In this document: positions 1-5,401 of the stretch, piece by piece
How positions within the stretch are numbered: the first letter of the stretch is position 1
How the letters are laid out: each line of letters opens with the position of its first letter
Source: Bifidobacteriaceae bacterium NR021
Lineage (GTDB): Bacteria > Actinomycetota > Actinomycetes > Actinomycetales > Bifidobacteriaceae
DNA length: 5,401 nucleotides
NCBI GenBank assembly: GCA_003585845.1
Contig: NQOP01000001.1
Coordinates: 428,341 to 433,741 of the forward strand
Direction of reading: 5' to 3'
Translations under genes and position numbers: made by a program
The notes under the pieces: generated by a model
Told to the model about the DNA's origin: nothing
Databases searched by the model: none
The model's input: only the letters and a program-made list of their open reading frames with translations

Positions 1-12
1 AACGGGTAACTC

Positions 13-576
13 GTGGCACAGACTACCAATGATATTAAGAATGGATCGGTTTTGAACCTTGACGGTCAGCTTTGGACCGTCGTTAAGTTCCAGCATGTGA
101 AGCCAGGCAAGGGTCCTGCTTTTGTGCGCACCACCATTAAGAACGTGCTCTCGGGCAAGATTGTCGACAAGACTTTTAATGCCGGCATGAAGATGGAGTT
201 CGAGACCGTTGATAACCGCACGTTGCAATATTCATACGAAGATGGCGACAACTTCGTCTTTATGGATATGACCACTTACGACCAGGTTTATATTCCTAAG
301 GTTTTGGTCGGCGAGCAGAGCAAGTATTTGCTTGAAGGCACCGACTGCATCGTAAGCTTCCATGACGGCACTCCTTTGAGCGTTGAGCTTCCAGCTTCCG
401 TAATTTTGACTATTACTCACACTGAGCCAGGCTTGCAAGGCAACCGTTCTAACGCTGGTACTAAGCCAGCAACCGTGGAAACCGGTGCTGAAATCCAGGT
501 TCCACTCTTCGTGGGTGAAGGCGAAAAGGTGAAGGTCGACACTCGTGACGGCTCTTACCTTGGTCGTGAAAACTAA
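13..576 (+). CDS. efp: Elongation factor P (EF-P)
   Basis: EF-P binds between the ribosomal P and E sites and helps form peptide bonds at consecutive prolines. The 187-residue product has the usual length of the family. It shows an N-terminal KOW-like domain (about 1-65), a central OB domain (about 66-128) and a C-terminal OB domain (about 131-187). The C-terminal EF-P signature is intact from K151 to G170 (key residues K151, A153, G158, V163, P164, G170). The tip loop reads KPGKGPAF, with K33 where E. coli carries its beta-lysylated lysine. The PGKGP form is the actinobacterial type thought to work without modification. The start is GTG: the protein begins [11 protein letters not shown] as in bifidobacterial EF-P from memory, and no earlier start is visible. 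Only 12 upstream bases are present, with a weak GGG at 4-6, so the promoter lies outside the window. A strong terminator follows at 651-693. Confidence 0.98.
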   Translation: MAQTTNDIKNGSVLNLDGQLWTVVKFQHVKPGKGPAFVRTTIKNVLSGKIVDKTFNAGMKMEFETVDNRTLQYSYEDGDNFVFMDMTTYDQVYIPKVLVGEQSKYLLEGTDCIVSFHDGTPLSVELPASVILTITHTEPGLQGNRSNAGTKPATVETGAEIQVPLFVGEGEKVKVDTRDGSYLGREN

Positions 577-579
577 AGA

Positions 580-622
580 ATTAATTATCTAATTAAAATA
601 ATTAGTTATCTAATTAAATTAG
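580..622. repeat. A/T-rich direct repeat with a 21-base period, with nested inverted repeats
   Basis: Bases 580-597 and 601-618 are two 18-base copies that differ at one position (A584 versus G605); the last 13 bases are identical. The 21-base period is two turns of B-DNA. Within the block, CTAATTA at 589-595 faces TAATTAG at 599-605 across three bases, and CTAATT at 610-615 faces AATTAG at 617-622 across one base. The block begins four bases after the efp stop codon. It may be a pair of protein binding sites, a weak 3' hairpin protecting efp mRNA, or simply low-complexity spacer. The repeat is seen directly; any function is inference. Confidence 0.6.
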
Positions 623-650
623 CTATTTATTTCTCAATAATTTTTATAGA

Positions 651-693
651 GTGACCCGGTGGCGATTATTCGTTGCTGGGTCGCGTAATTTTT
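651..693 (+). terminator. Rho-independent terminator after efp
   Basis: A 14-pair stem forms between 651-664 and 671-684, closing a six-base loop (ATTATT, 665-670), and a T-rich run follows at 689-693. Nine pairs are Watson-Crick and five are G-U wobbles. All five wobbles would be C-A mismatches in RNA from the opposite strand, so it should act only on + strand transcripts. It lies 74 bases beyond the efp stop codon and should end efp transcription before nusB. Some read-through is possible because the T tract is short. Confidence 0.85.
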
Positions 694-723
694 GATACAA
701 CTTTATTAAGTAATTTTTATACG
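692..723 (+). promoter_or_regulatory. Possible promoter for nusB-carA-carB
   Basis: TTGATA at 692-697 matches five of six bases of the -35 consensus. Candidate -10 boxes are TTTTAT at 715-720 (17-base spacer, four of six matches) and TATACG at 718-723 (20-base spacer). Either would give a very short leader before the nusB ribosome binding site at 731-736. The position fits, because a strong terminator lies just upstream and nusB needs a start signal. The -35 shares bases with the terminator T tract. A/T-rich DNA yields such matches by chance, so this is a weak prediction. Confidence 0.35.
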
Positions 724-743
724 TTACACAGAAGGGCGTTACG

Positions 744-1226
744 ATGGCACGTTCTACCGCTCGTAAAAGGGCTTTGAATACGCTGTATGAGGCGGATGAG
801 AAGAATCAGCATATTCTTTCTTTGCTTGAGGAGCGAGTTAAGGAGCCTGGCGCTCAAACTCCGCTCCCAGAGTACGCGATTGAGATTGTTCGAGGCGTAG
901 GAGAGCGACGTAACAGAATTGACAAGACGCTAAACCGCTATTCGACTGGCTGGAAAGTTGGCAGAATGGCTGTTATCGATCGCAATATTTTGCGCATTGC
1001 GGTGTGGGAAATGCTTCTTAATGATGAGATTCCAGATAAAGTTGCTATTGACGAGGCTATTGCGCTCGCAAAAATGTATAGCGACGACGAAGCTATTGCG
1101 TTTATTCATGGCTTACTAAGCGCGATTATGGCAGATAAAGACGCTTGCTTGGCAAAGTTTAATGGCGAATCCTCTCCTGAAGACGCTGCTGCGGAAGAGT
1201 CTACGGAAGAAGCTGCTGCTGAGTAA
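744..1226 (+). CDS. nusB: Transcription antitermination factor NusB
   Basis: NusB binds boxA RNA together with NusE (ribosomal protein S10) and supports the antitermination complex that transcribes rRNA operons. The 160-residue all-helical protein has the family layout. The basic N-terminal helix carries ARxxALNTLYEAD (residues 6-18). The core helix RMAVIDRNILRIAVWEML lies at 74-91. The C-terminal helices begin PDKVAIDEAI at 97-106 and end with FIHGLLSAI at 120-128, where many NusB proteins have FVNGVL. Beyond about residue 140 the protein has an acidic, probably disordered tail containing the repeated units EDAAAE (146-151) and EEAAAE (155-160). The ATG start is supported by GAAGGG at 731-736, seven bases upstream. 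The stop is doubled (TAATAA). carA follows after 87 bases with no terminator that I recognise, so the two are probably co-transcribed. Confidence 0.95.
   Translation: MARSTARKRALNTLYEADEKNQHILSLLEERVKEPGAQTPLPEYAIEIVRGVGERRNRIDKTLNRYSTGWKVGRMAVIDRNILRIAVWEMLLNDEIPDKVAIDEAIALAKMYSDDEAIAFIHGLLSAIMADKDACLAKFNGESSPEDAAAEESTEEAAAE
1179..1223 (+). repeat. In-frame 27-base-period repeat encoding the acidic NusB tail
   Basis: Two related stretches, starting GAAGACGCTGCTGC at 1179 and GAAGAAGCTGCTGC at 1206, encode EDAAAE and EEAAAE. The spacing of 27 bases keeps the reading frame. GCT/GAA-rich runs like this can change length by slippage, so tail length may differ between strains. The folded NusB core ends before it. 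Confidence 0.6.
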
Positions 1227-1241
1227 TAAGCAATAACTTAT

Positions 1242-1263
1242 CGCCGGCGCGTCGTCCGTCCGC
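1242..1263. other. GC-rich patch in the nusB-carA spacer
   Basis: The spacer from 1227 to 1313 contains an eight-base perfect palindrome, CGCCGGCG (1242-1249), followed by a CGTC/CGTCCGTCCG run to about 1263. It stands out in an otherwise A/T-leaning window. I find no convincing -35/-10 pair and no T-tailed hairpin here, so neither a promoter nor a terminator can be called. Its role is unknown. Confidence 0.35.
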
Positions 1264-1301
1264 AAACCTGAGTAGACTTACCACGAATATCCTAAAGCCA
1301 T

Positions 1302-1308
1302 AAGGGGG
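1302..1308 (+). promoter_or_regulatory. Ribosome binding site of carA
   Basis: AAGGGGG ends five bases before the GTG at 1314. It is the strongest Shine-Dalgarno-like match nearby and supports that GTG as the carA start. No competing ATG is close enough to use it. Confidence 0.8.
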
Positions 1309-1313
1309 TTAAG

Positions 1314-2525
1314 GTGGATTACAACGACACCTTTGCCGGATTCGGCAGTGATGATGCAGTATTGGTGTTGGAGGATGGTCAGGTTTACGTTGGTAAGCCT
1401 TTTGGTGCGCAAGGTTCTACGCGCGCTGAGATTGTGTTCTCCACGGGCATGACTGGTTATCAAGAAACGTTAACTGATCCAAGTTATGATCAACAAATCG
1501 TAGTTCAAACATTCCCACATATAGGTAATACGGGAATGAATCACGAAGATCCTGAATCTAATCGCATTTGGGTTGCAGGTTACGTGGTTAAGGAGCCTAG
1601 CCCAGTAGTTAGCAATTGGCGTGCTGAAGGTTCTTTGGAAGACGATTTACAAAAGCAAGGTATCGTTGGCATTAGTGGTATTGATACTCGAAAGCTGGTA
1701 CGTCATTTACGCTCGGTAGGCGTTATGCGTGCCGGCATTTTTTCTAATAAGGCCCTGGTTGATCCGTCAACCGGGGCTTTTCGTACCGTTGCTTCTTTCG
1801 TTGACGAAATTAAGCAGACTCCTCAAATGCAGGGCTTGCGTTTAACGGATGAAGTCAGTACTAAAGAAACTTACACGATTGAGCCTTGCGGAGATTTTGA
1901 AGGAAAAGATCCGCTTTACACGGTTGTAGCAGTAGACTTCGGTATTAAATCCATGACTCCTCACCGTTTGGCTGAGCGCGGCTGCCGCGTGCACGTTGTA
2001 AGCTCCTCAATAAGCTTCGAATCGCTGCAAGCTCTTAACGCAGACGGCGTATTCTTCTCGAATGGTCCTGGAGACCCTGGCCAAGCAAATCGCGAAGTTG
2101 AGCTTTTGCGTAAAGTTTTGGATGCAGGCTACCCGTTCTTTGGTATCTGCTTTGGAAACCAGTTGCTTGGTCGCGCGCTCGGCTTTGGCACTTACAAGCT
2201 GAAGTTTGGTCATCGCGGTATTAATCAGCCTGTAAAAGACGTTACAACCGGAAAAGTGGAAGTTACAGCTCATAATCACGGCTTTGCTGTGGACGCACCT
2301 CTTGACGGTCCTGTTCAATCTCCTTACGAAAACGGACACTTTGGTCGCGTGCTAGTTTCGCATATTGACTTGAACGACAATGTTGTAGAAGGCTTGCAAT
2401 GCCTTGATATTCCAGCGTTCTCAGTGCAATATCATCCGGAAGCTGCAGCAGGTCCGCACGACGCTTCCTATCTATTTGACCGCTTTGTGCAATTGATGCG
2501 CGAAAACGCTCGAAAAAGCAAGTAA
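1314..2525 (+). CDS. carA: Carbamoyl-phosphate synthase, small (glutamine amidotransferase) subunit
   Basis: CarA hydrolyses glutamine and channels the ammonia to CarB, for the cytosolic synthesis of carbamoyl phosphate used in pyrimidine and arginine synthesis. The 403-residue product is full length. The CarA-specific N-terminal domain includes [20 protein letters not shown] (42-61) and [20 protein letters not shown] (121-140). The class I glutamine amidotransferase domain starts near 203 with VVAVDFGIK, has SNGPGDP at 249-255 and the nucleophile elbow GICFGNQ at 277-283 with Cys279. The catalytic His374 and Glu376 sit in QYHPE. NHGFAV is at 321-326. The elbow has Phe-Gly-Asn where E. coli has Leu-Gly-His, which I know from other actinobacterial CarA proteins. 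The GTG start is set by the ribosome binding site at 1302-1308. carB begins 51 bases after the stop. The last 17 bases of carA are repeated just downstream, and a terminator-like hairpin lies within codons 146-156. Confidence 0.97.
   Translation: MDYNDTFAGFGSDDAVLVLEDGQVYVGKPFGAQGSTRAEIVFSTGMTGYQETLTDPSYDQQIVVQTFPHIGNTGMNHEDPESNRIWVAGYVVKEPSPVVSNWRAEGSLEDDLQKQGIVGISGIDTRKLVRHLRSVGVMRAGIFSNKALVDPSTGAFRTVASFVDEIKQTPQMQGLRLTDEVSTKETYTIEPCGDFEGKDPLYTVVAVDFGIKSMTPHRLAERGCRVHVVSSSISFESLQALNADGVFFSNGPGDPGQANREVELLRKVLDAGYPFFGICFGNQLLGRALGFGTYKLKFGHRGINQPVKDVTTGKVEVTAHNHGFAVDAPLDGPVQSPYENGHFGRVLVSHIDLNDNVVEGLQCLDIPAFSVQYHPEAAAGPHDASYLFDRFVQLMRENARKSK
1749..1781 (+). other. Terminator-like hairpin inside carA
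   Basis: Bases 1749-1762 pair with 1767-1780 around the tetraloop TCCG (1763-1766). The core of 11 pairs (1752-1762 with 1767-1777) includes one G-U wobble. The outer pairs are one G-U and two A-T, so TTTT at 1778-1781 is partly drawn into the stem. The hairpin covers codons 146-156 of carA ([11 protein letters not shown]), in a stretch I take to be a variable loop between conserved motifs. It resembles an intrinsic terminator with only four Ts. Translating ribosomes would normally prevent it from forming. It may be chance, or may cause polarity when carA translation is poor. Confidence 0.45.
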
Positions 2526-2544
2526 TACTCGAAAAAGCAAGTAA
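2509..2544 (+). repeat. Exact 17-base tandem duplication across the carA stop codon
   Basis: CTCGAAAAAGCAAGTAA occurs at 2509-2525 and again at 2528-2544, a period of 19 bases. The first copy encodes the carA C-terminus RKSK and its TAA stop. The second lies in the carA-carB spacer, in a different reading frame. A run of five A in each copy suggests slippage or a small tandem duplication as the origin. The effect is to add 19 bases to the gap between the genes. Confidence 0.9.
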
Positions 2545-2559
2545 GATTTTAAGATTTAC

Positions 2560-2570
2560 GGAAAGAGAAG
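2560..2570 (+). promoter_or_regulatory. Ribosome binding site of carB
   Basis: GGAAAGAGAAG lies upstream of the ATG at 2577. Its GAGAAG part ends six bases before the start and GGAAAG ends eleven bases before it. It is a moderate purine-rich site, weaker than that of carA, and gives carB its own translation start despite tight coupling with carA. Confidence 0.65.
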
Positions 2571-2576
2571 TTTACT

Positions 2577-5401
2577 ATGCCAAAACGTACTGATATTAAG
2601 TCGGTTATGGTAATTGGTTCCGGTCCGATTGTTATTGGTCAGGCTGCAGAATTTGATTATTCCGGAACGCAGGCTTGCCGAGTTCTTCGCGAAGAAGGTA
2701 TTCGCGTAATTTTGGTTAATTCCAACCCGGCTACGATTATGACCGACCCGGAGCTTGCGGACGCAACATATATTGAGCCAATTGACACTTCTATTTTGGA
2801 GCGAATTATTGCGAAGGAACGTCCGGATGCGCTTCTTCCAACGCTTGGTGGTCAAACTGCGCTTAATGCTGCAATGGATTTGGGTCGTGCAGGAATCCTA
2901 GAAAAATATAACGTTGAGCTTATTGGTGCTTCTTTGGAAGCAATCGACCGCGGCGAGGACCGTGAGCTTTTCAAAAAAGTTGTTGAAAAAGCCGGAGCTG
3001 AGTCAGCAAAATCCTTTATTGCTCACTCAATCGAAGAAGTAGACAAAATTGTTGAAACTTTAGGATACCCGGTAGTAGTACGTCCAAGCTTCACAATGGG
3101 CGGCCTTGGCTCTGGTATTGCTCATAATGAGGAAGAGCTTCACCGCATTGCAGGAGCTGGCATTCACTATTCTCCAACCAACGAAGTGCTTATTGAAGAG
3201 GGCATTGAAGGCTGGAAAGAGTTTGAGCTTGAGCTTATGCGCGACGCAAAAGATAACGTCGTAGTTGTTTGCCCAATCGAAAACGTCGATCCTGTAGGCG
3301 TGCACACTGGCGACTCGATTACAGTAGCTCCTTGCTTTACGCTTACCGACCGCGAGTATCAAAAGATGCGCGATATCGGTATTGCTATTATTCGAGGCGT
3401 TGGCGTCGATACCGGCGGATGCAATATTCAGTTTGCAATTAACCCTCAAACCGGACGCATTATCGTAATTGAAATGAACCCGCGCGTGTCCCGTTCTTCC
3501 GCGCTCGCATCTAAAGCAACCGGCTTCCCAATCGCAAAAATTGCAACGAAACTTGCTCTCGGCTACACTTTGGACGAAATTCAAAACGATATTACGCGTT
3601 CAACTCCTGCAAGCTTCGAGCCAACAATCGACTACGTTGTAACGAAGATTCCACGCTTTGCTTTCGAAAAGTTCCCAGGAGCAGACACCACGCTTACAAC
3701 TTCTATGAAGTCTGTTGGCGAAGCAATGGCTTTGGCTGGAAACTTCCAGGAATCCCTTGGAAAAGCAATGCGCTCAATCGACAAGCGTCACGCATGCTTT
3801 AGCTGGGATGGCGAGCGCCCAAGCAAGGAAGAAGTTAATAAGCTTCTTGAAGAAATGCATACTCCAACAGAGCATCGCTACTTGCAAATCCAGCGAGCAC
3901 TTTGGGGTGGAGCAACTCCGGAGCAGATTTTTGCAGCAACAAAAATCGACCCTTGGTTTGTAGAGCAGCTGGCTCAAATTAACGAGACTGCGCTCGCAGT
4001 TCGCGAAGCTGAAACCTTAACTCCTAAGGTTTTGAAGCGCGCTAAGCTCGCTGGTCTTTCGGACGTTCAAATTGCGCATTTGCGTAATCTTGGCGACGAA
4101 GGCGAAAACATGGTTCGTGAGCTTCGCTGGGCTTACGGTTTGCGCCCTGTTTACAAGACGGTTGATACTTGTGCAGCTGAGTTCGACGCAGCAACTCCGT
4201 ACTACTATTCTTGCTACGCTGACGAAAGCGAGTTGAAGAAACGCGATCGTGAAGCTGTTATTATCCTTGGCTCTGGTCCAAACAGAATCGGCCAGGGTAT
4301 TGAGTTTGATTACACTTGCGTTCACGCTGTTCAGGAATTGGGCAAGGATTACGACACCATTATGGTTAATTGCAATCCTGAAACAGTTTCTACAGATTAC
4401 GATATGTCTGATCGCCTTTACTTTGAGCCGCTTACTTTCGAAGATGTGCTTGAAATTTACGAAGCAGAAAAGAAGCTTGGTCCTGTTAAGGGTGTGATTG
4501 TGCAGCTTGGTGGTCAAACTCCACTTTCGCTTGCTGCTCGTCTTAAAGCTGCAGGAGTTCCAATTTTGGGAACGACTCCTGAGGCTATTGATTTGGCTGA
4601 AAACCGTGAGCTTTTCGGCGAAGTTCTTCGTCAAGAAGGCATGAACGCTCCTCGATACGGCACAGCTTTGAGCTTAGAGGAAGCAAAAGATGCAGCTCAC
4701 GCAATCGGTTACCCGGTTCTTGTGCGCCCAAGCTACGTGCTCGGCGGTCGTGGCATGGAGATTGTATACGACGACGCTCAACTTGCAAAGTATGTTGATC
4801 GCGCATTGGATGAGGCTCGAGCAGACACGGTTGTTTCTGGCCGCTTGCCTTCGCCGCTTTTGATAGATAAGTTCCTTCAGGACGCTATTGAAATCGATGT
4901 TGACGCACTTTACGACGGCAACGAGCTTTATATTGGCGGCATTATGGAGCATGTTGAGGAAGCTGGCGTGCACTCTGGTGACGCTGCTTGTACTCTTCCT
5001 CCAAGCACGCTTTCGGACGATCAAATTCGCCGCCTTCGCGAGGGTACGCTTTCGATTGCTCGCGGCTGCTCGGTTCGTGGTCTTATTAACGTTCAGTACG
5101 CTTTTATGGCAAACACTTTGTACGTAATCGAAGCAAATCCTCGCGCTTCTCGTACTGTTCCGTTTGCTTCTAAAGCTACTGGCGTTGCTCTTGCTAAAGC
5201 GGCTGCTCGAATTATGGCTGGCGAAACAATCGCCCAGCAGCGTAAGCGCGGTCTTCTTCTTCCAAAGGGCGACGGTGGTGACATTCATCCAGGTCAGCAG
5301 GTTGCTATTAAAGCTTCTGTGCTGCCTTTCAAGCGTTTCCGCACTCCTGTTGGTCGCACGGTTGATATTTTGCTCGGACCTGAGATGCGTTCTACTGGCG
5401 A
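2577..5401 (+). CDS. carB: Carbamoyl-phosphate synthase, large subunit (3' end beyond the window)
   Basis: CarB makes carbamoyl phosphate from bicarbonate, ammonia and two ATP, using two duplicated ATP-grasp halves. The frame is open from ATG 2577 to the window edge, 941 codons plus two bases; E. coli CarB has 1073. The first half opens with [19 protein letters not shown] (12-30). Residues R169, E215, N283, E299, N301 and R303 sit at the same numbers as in E. coli; E207 replaces Asp. The oligomerisation domain lies roughly at 403-550. The second half opens with [17 protein letters not shown] (563-579), then R717 in [19 protein letters not shown]772, and ExNPR at 852-856 (E852, N854, R856). 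About nine extra residues around 748-762 separate it from E. coli numbering. The C-terminal allosteric MGS-like domain falls outside the window. The ATG fits the family N-terminus and the ribosome binding site at 2560-2570. Confidence 0.97.
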   Translation, partial: MPKRTDIKSVMVIGSGPIVIGQAAEFDYSGTQACRVLREEGIRVILVNSNPATIMTDPELADATYIEPIDTSILERIIAKERPDALLPTLGGQTALNAAMDLGRAGILEKYNVELIGASLEAIDRGEDRELFKKVVEKAGAESAKSFIAHSIEEVDKIVETLGYPVVVRPSFTMGGLGSGIAHNEEELHRIAGAGIHYSPTNEVLIEEGIEGWKEFELELMRDAKDNVVVVCPIENVDPVGVHTGDSITVAPCFTLTDREYQKMRDIGIAIIRGVGVDTGGCNIQFAINPQTGRIIVIEMNPRVSRSSALASKATGFPIAKIATKLALGYTLDEIQNDITRSTPASFEPTIDYVVTKIPRFAFEKFPGADTTLTTSMKSVGEAMALAGNFQESLGKAMRSIDKRHACFSWDGERPSKEEVNKLLEEMHTPTEHRYLQIQRALWGGATPEQIFAATKIDPWFVEQLAQINETALAVREAETLTPKVLKRAKLAGLSDVQIAHLRNLGDEGENMVRELRWAYGLRPVYKTVDTCAAEFDAATPYYYSCYADESELKKRDREAVIILGSGPNRIGQGIEFDYTCVHAVQELGKDYDTIMVNCNPETVSTDYDMSDRLYFEPLTFEDVLEIYEAEKKLGPVKGVIVQLGGQTPLSLAARLKAAGVPILGTTPEAIDLAENRELFGEVLRQEGMNAPRYGTALSLEEAKDAAHAIGYPVLVRPSYVLGGRGMEIVYDDAQLAKYVDRALDEARADTVVSGRLPSPLLIDKFLQDAIEIDVDALYDGNELYIGGIMEHVEEAGVHSGDAACTLPPSTLSDDQIRRLREGTLSIARGCSVRGLINVQYAFMANTLYVIEANPRASRTVPFASKATGVALAKAAARIMAGETIAQQRKRGLLLPKGDGGDIHPGQQVAIKASVLPFKRFRTPVGRTVDILLGPEMRSTG

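Noticed and set aside
66..438. - strand open frames of about 68 codons across efp, including 66-275 and 232-438
   Set aside because: They overlap efp completely and have no family resemblance or start signals.
589..605. A/T hairpin as a second terminator after efp
   Set aside because: The seven-pair stem is all A/T apart from one C-G pair and has no T tract, so it is too weak to call a terminator.
2007..2855. - strand open frames at 2007-2339 and 2556-2855
   Set aside because: They are antisense to well-supported carA and to the start of carB, and their translations resemble no protein I know.
2587..4400. Similarity between the start of carB and its middle as a recent DNA repeat
   Set aside because: The two halves share protein motifs (GSGP, IGQ, EFDY) but differ strongly in DNA. 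This is the ancient internal duplication of all CarB proteins.
3715..5127. Short + strand open frames of about 80 codons at 3715-3963, 4249-4497 and 4888-5127
   Set aside because: They are out-of-frame shadows within carB with no supporting ribosome binding site or protein similarity.
3060..5288. Three long open frames on the - strand (3060-3584, 4017-4634, 4674-5288; 174-205 codons)
   Set aside because: All lie in the codon-register antisense frame of carB, where stops arise only from sense TTA, CTA or TCA codons. Each ends at a carB TTA leucine codon (3060, 4017, 4674). The translations show no recognisable family, and carB is clearly the real gene.
2577..5401. Possible frameshift or broken carB
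   Set aside because: Codon-by-codon reading from 2577 to the window edge gives one uninterrupted frame with both ATP-grasp halves intact; it only lacks its stop because the window ends.

Overview
The window carries four genes, all on the + strand: efp (elongation factor P), nusB (transcription antitermination factor), carA (small subunit of carbamoyl-phosphate synthase) and the first 941 codons of carB (large subunit), which runs off the right edge. I see no mobile element, CRISPR array, tRNA, rRNA or horizontally acquired gene.

The proteins look actinobacterial: EF-P has an unmodified-type PGKGP loop, and CarA has a GICFGNQ nucleophile elbow. The efp sequence matches what I remember of bifidobacterial EF-P almost residue for residue. 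Base composition is much more AT-rich than in typical Bifidobacterium, with third positions rich in A/T and a nearly pure A/T spacer after efp. A low-GC member of Bifidobacteriaceae, most likely Gardnerella, fits best. This is inference from memory, not a database result.

Layout. 1-576: efp begins 12 bases into the window with a GTG start. 577-743: a 167-base spacer holds a 21-base-period A/T repeat, a strong unidirectional intrinsic terminator and a possible nusB promoter whose -35 overlaps the terminator's T tract. 744-1226: nusB, ending in a repetitive acidic Ala/Glu tail. 1227-1313: an 87-base spacer with a GC-rich patch and a strong ribosome binding site. 1314-2525: carA, with a terminator-like hairpin inside the coding region. 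2526-2576: a short spacer that contains a second copy of the end of carA. 2577-5401: carB, open with no frameshift to the window edge.

Function. The terminator separates efp from the genes downstream. nusB, carA and carB have no terminator between them that I can recognise outside coding sequence, so they probably form one transcription unit. CarA releases ammonia from glutamine and CarB uses it with bicarbonate and two ATP to make carbamoyl phosphate for pyrimidine and arginine synthesis. EF-P (proline-stretch translation) and NusB (rRNA antitermination) are housekeeping neighbours with no direct metabolic link to the car genes.

This is a conserved housekeeping region. The noteworthy observations are non-coding or small-scale: the wobble-rich terminator, the A/T repeat, the intragenic hairpin in carA and the duplication across the carA stop codon.
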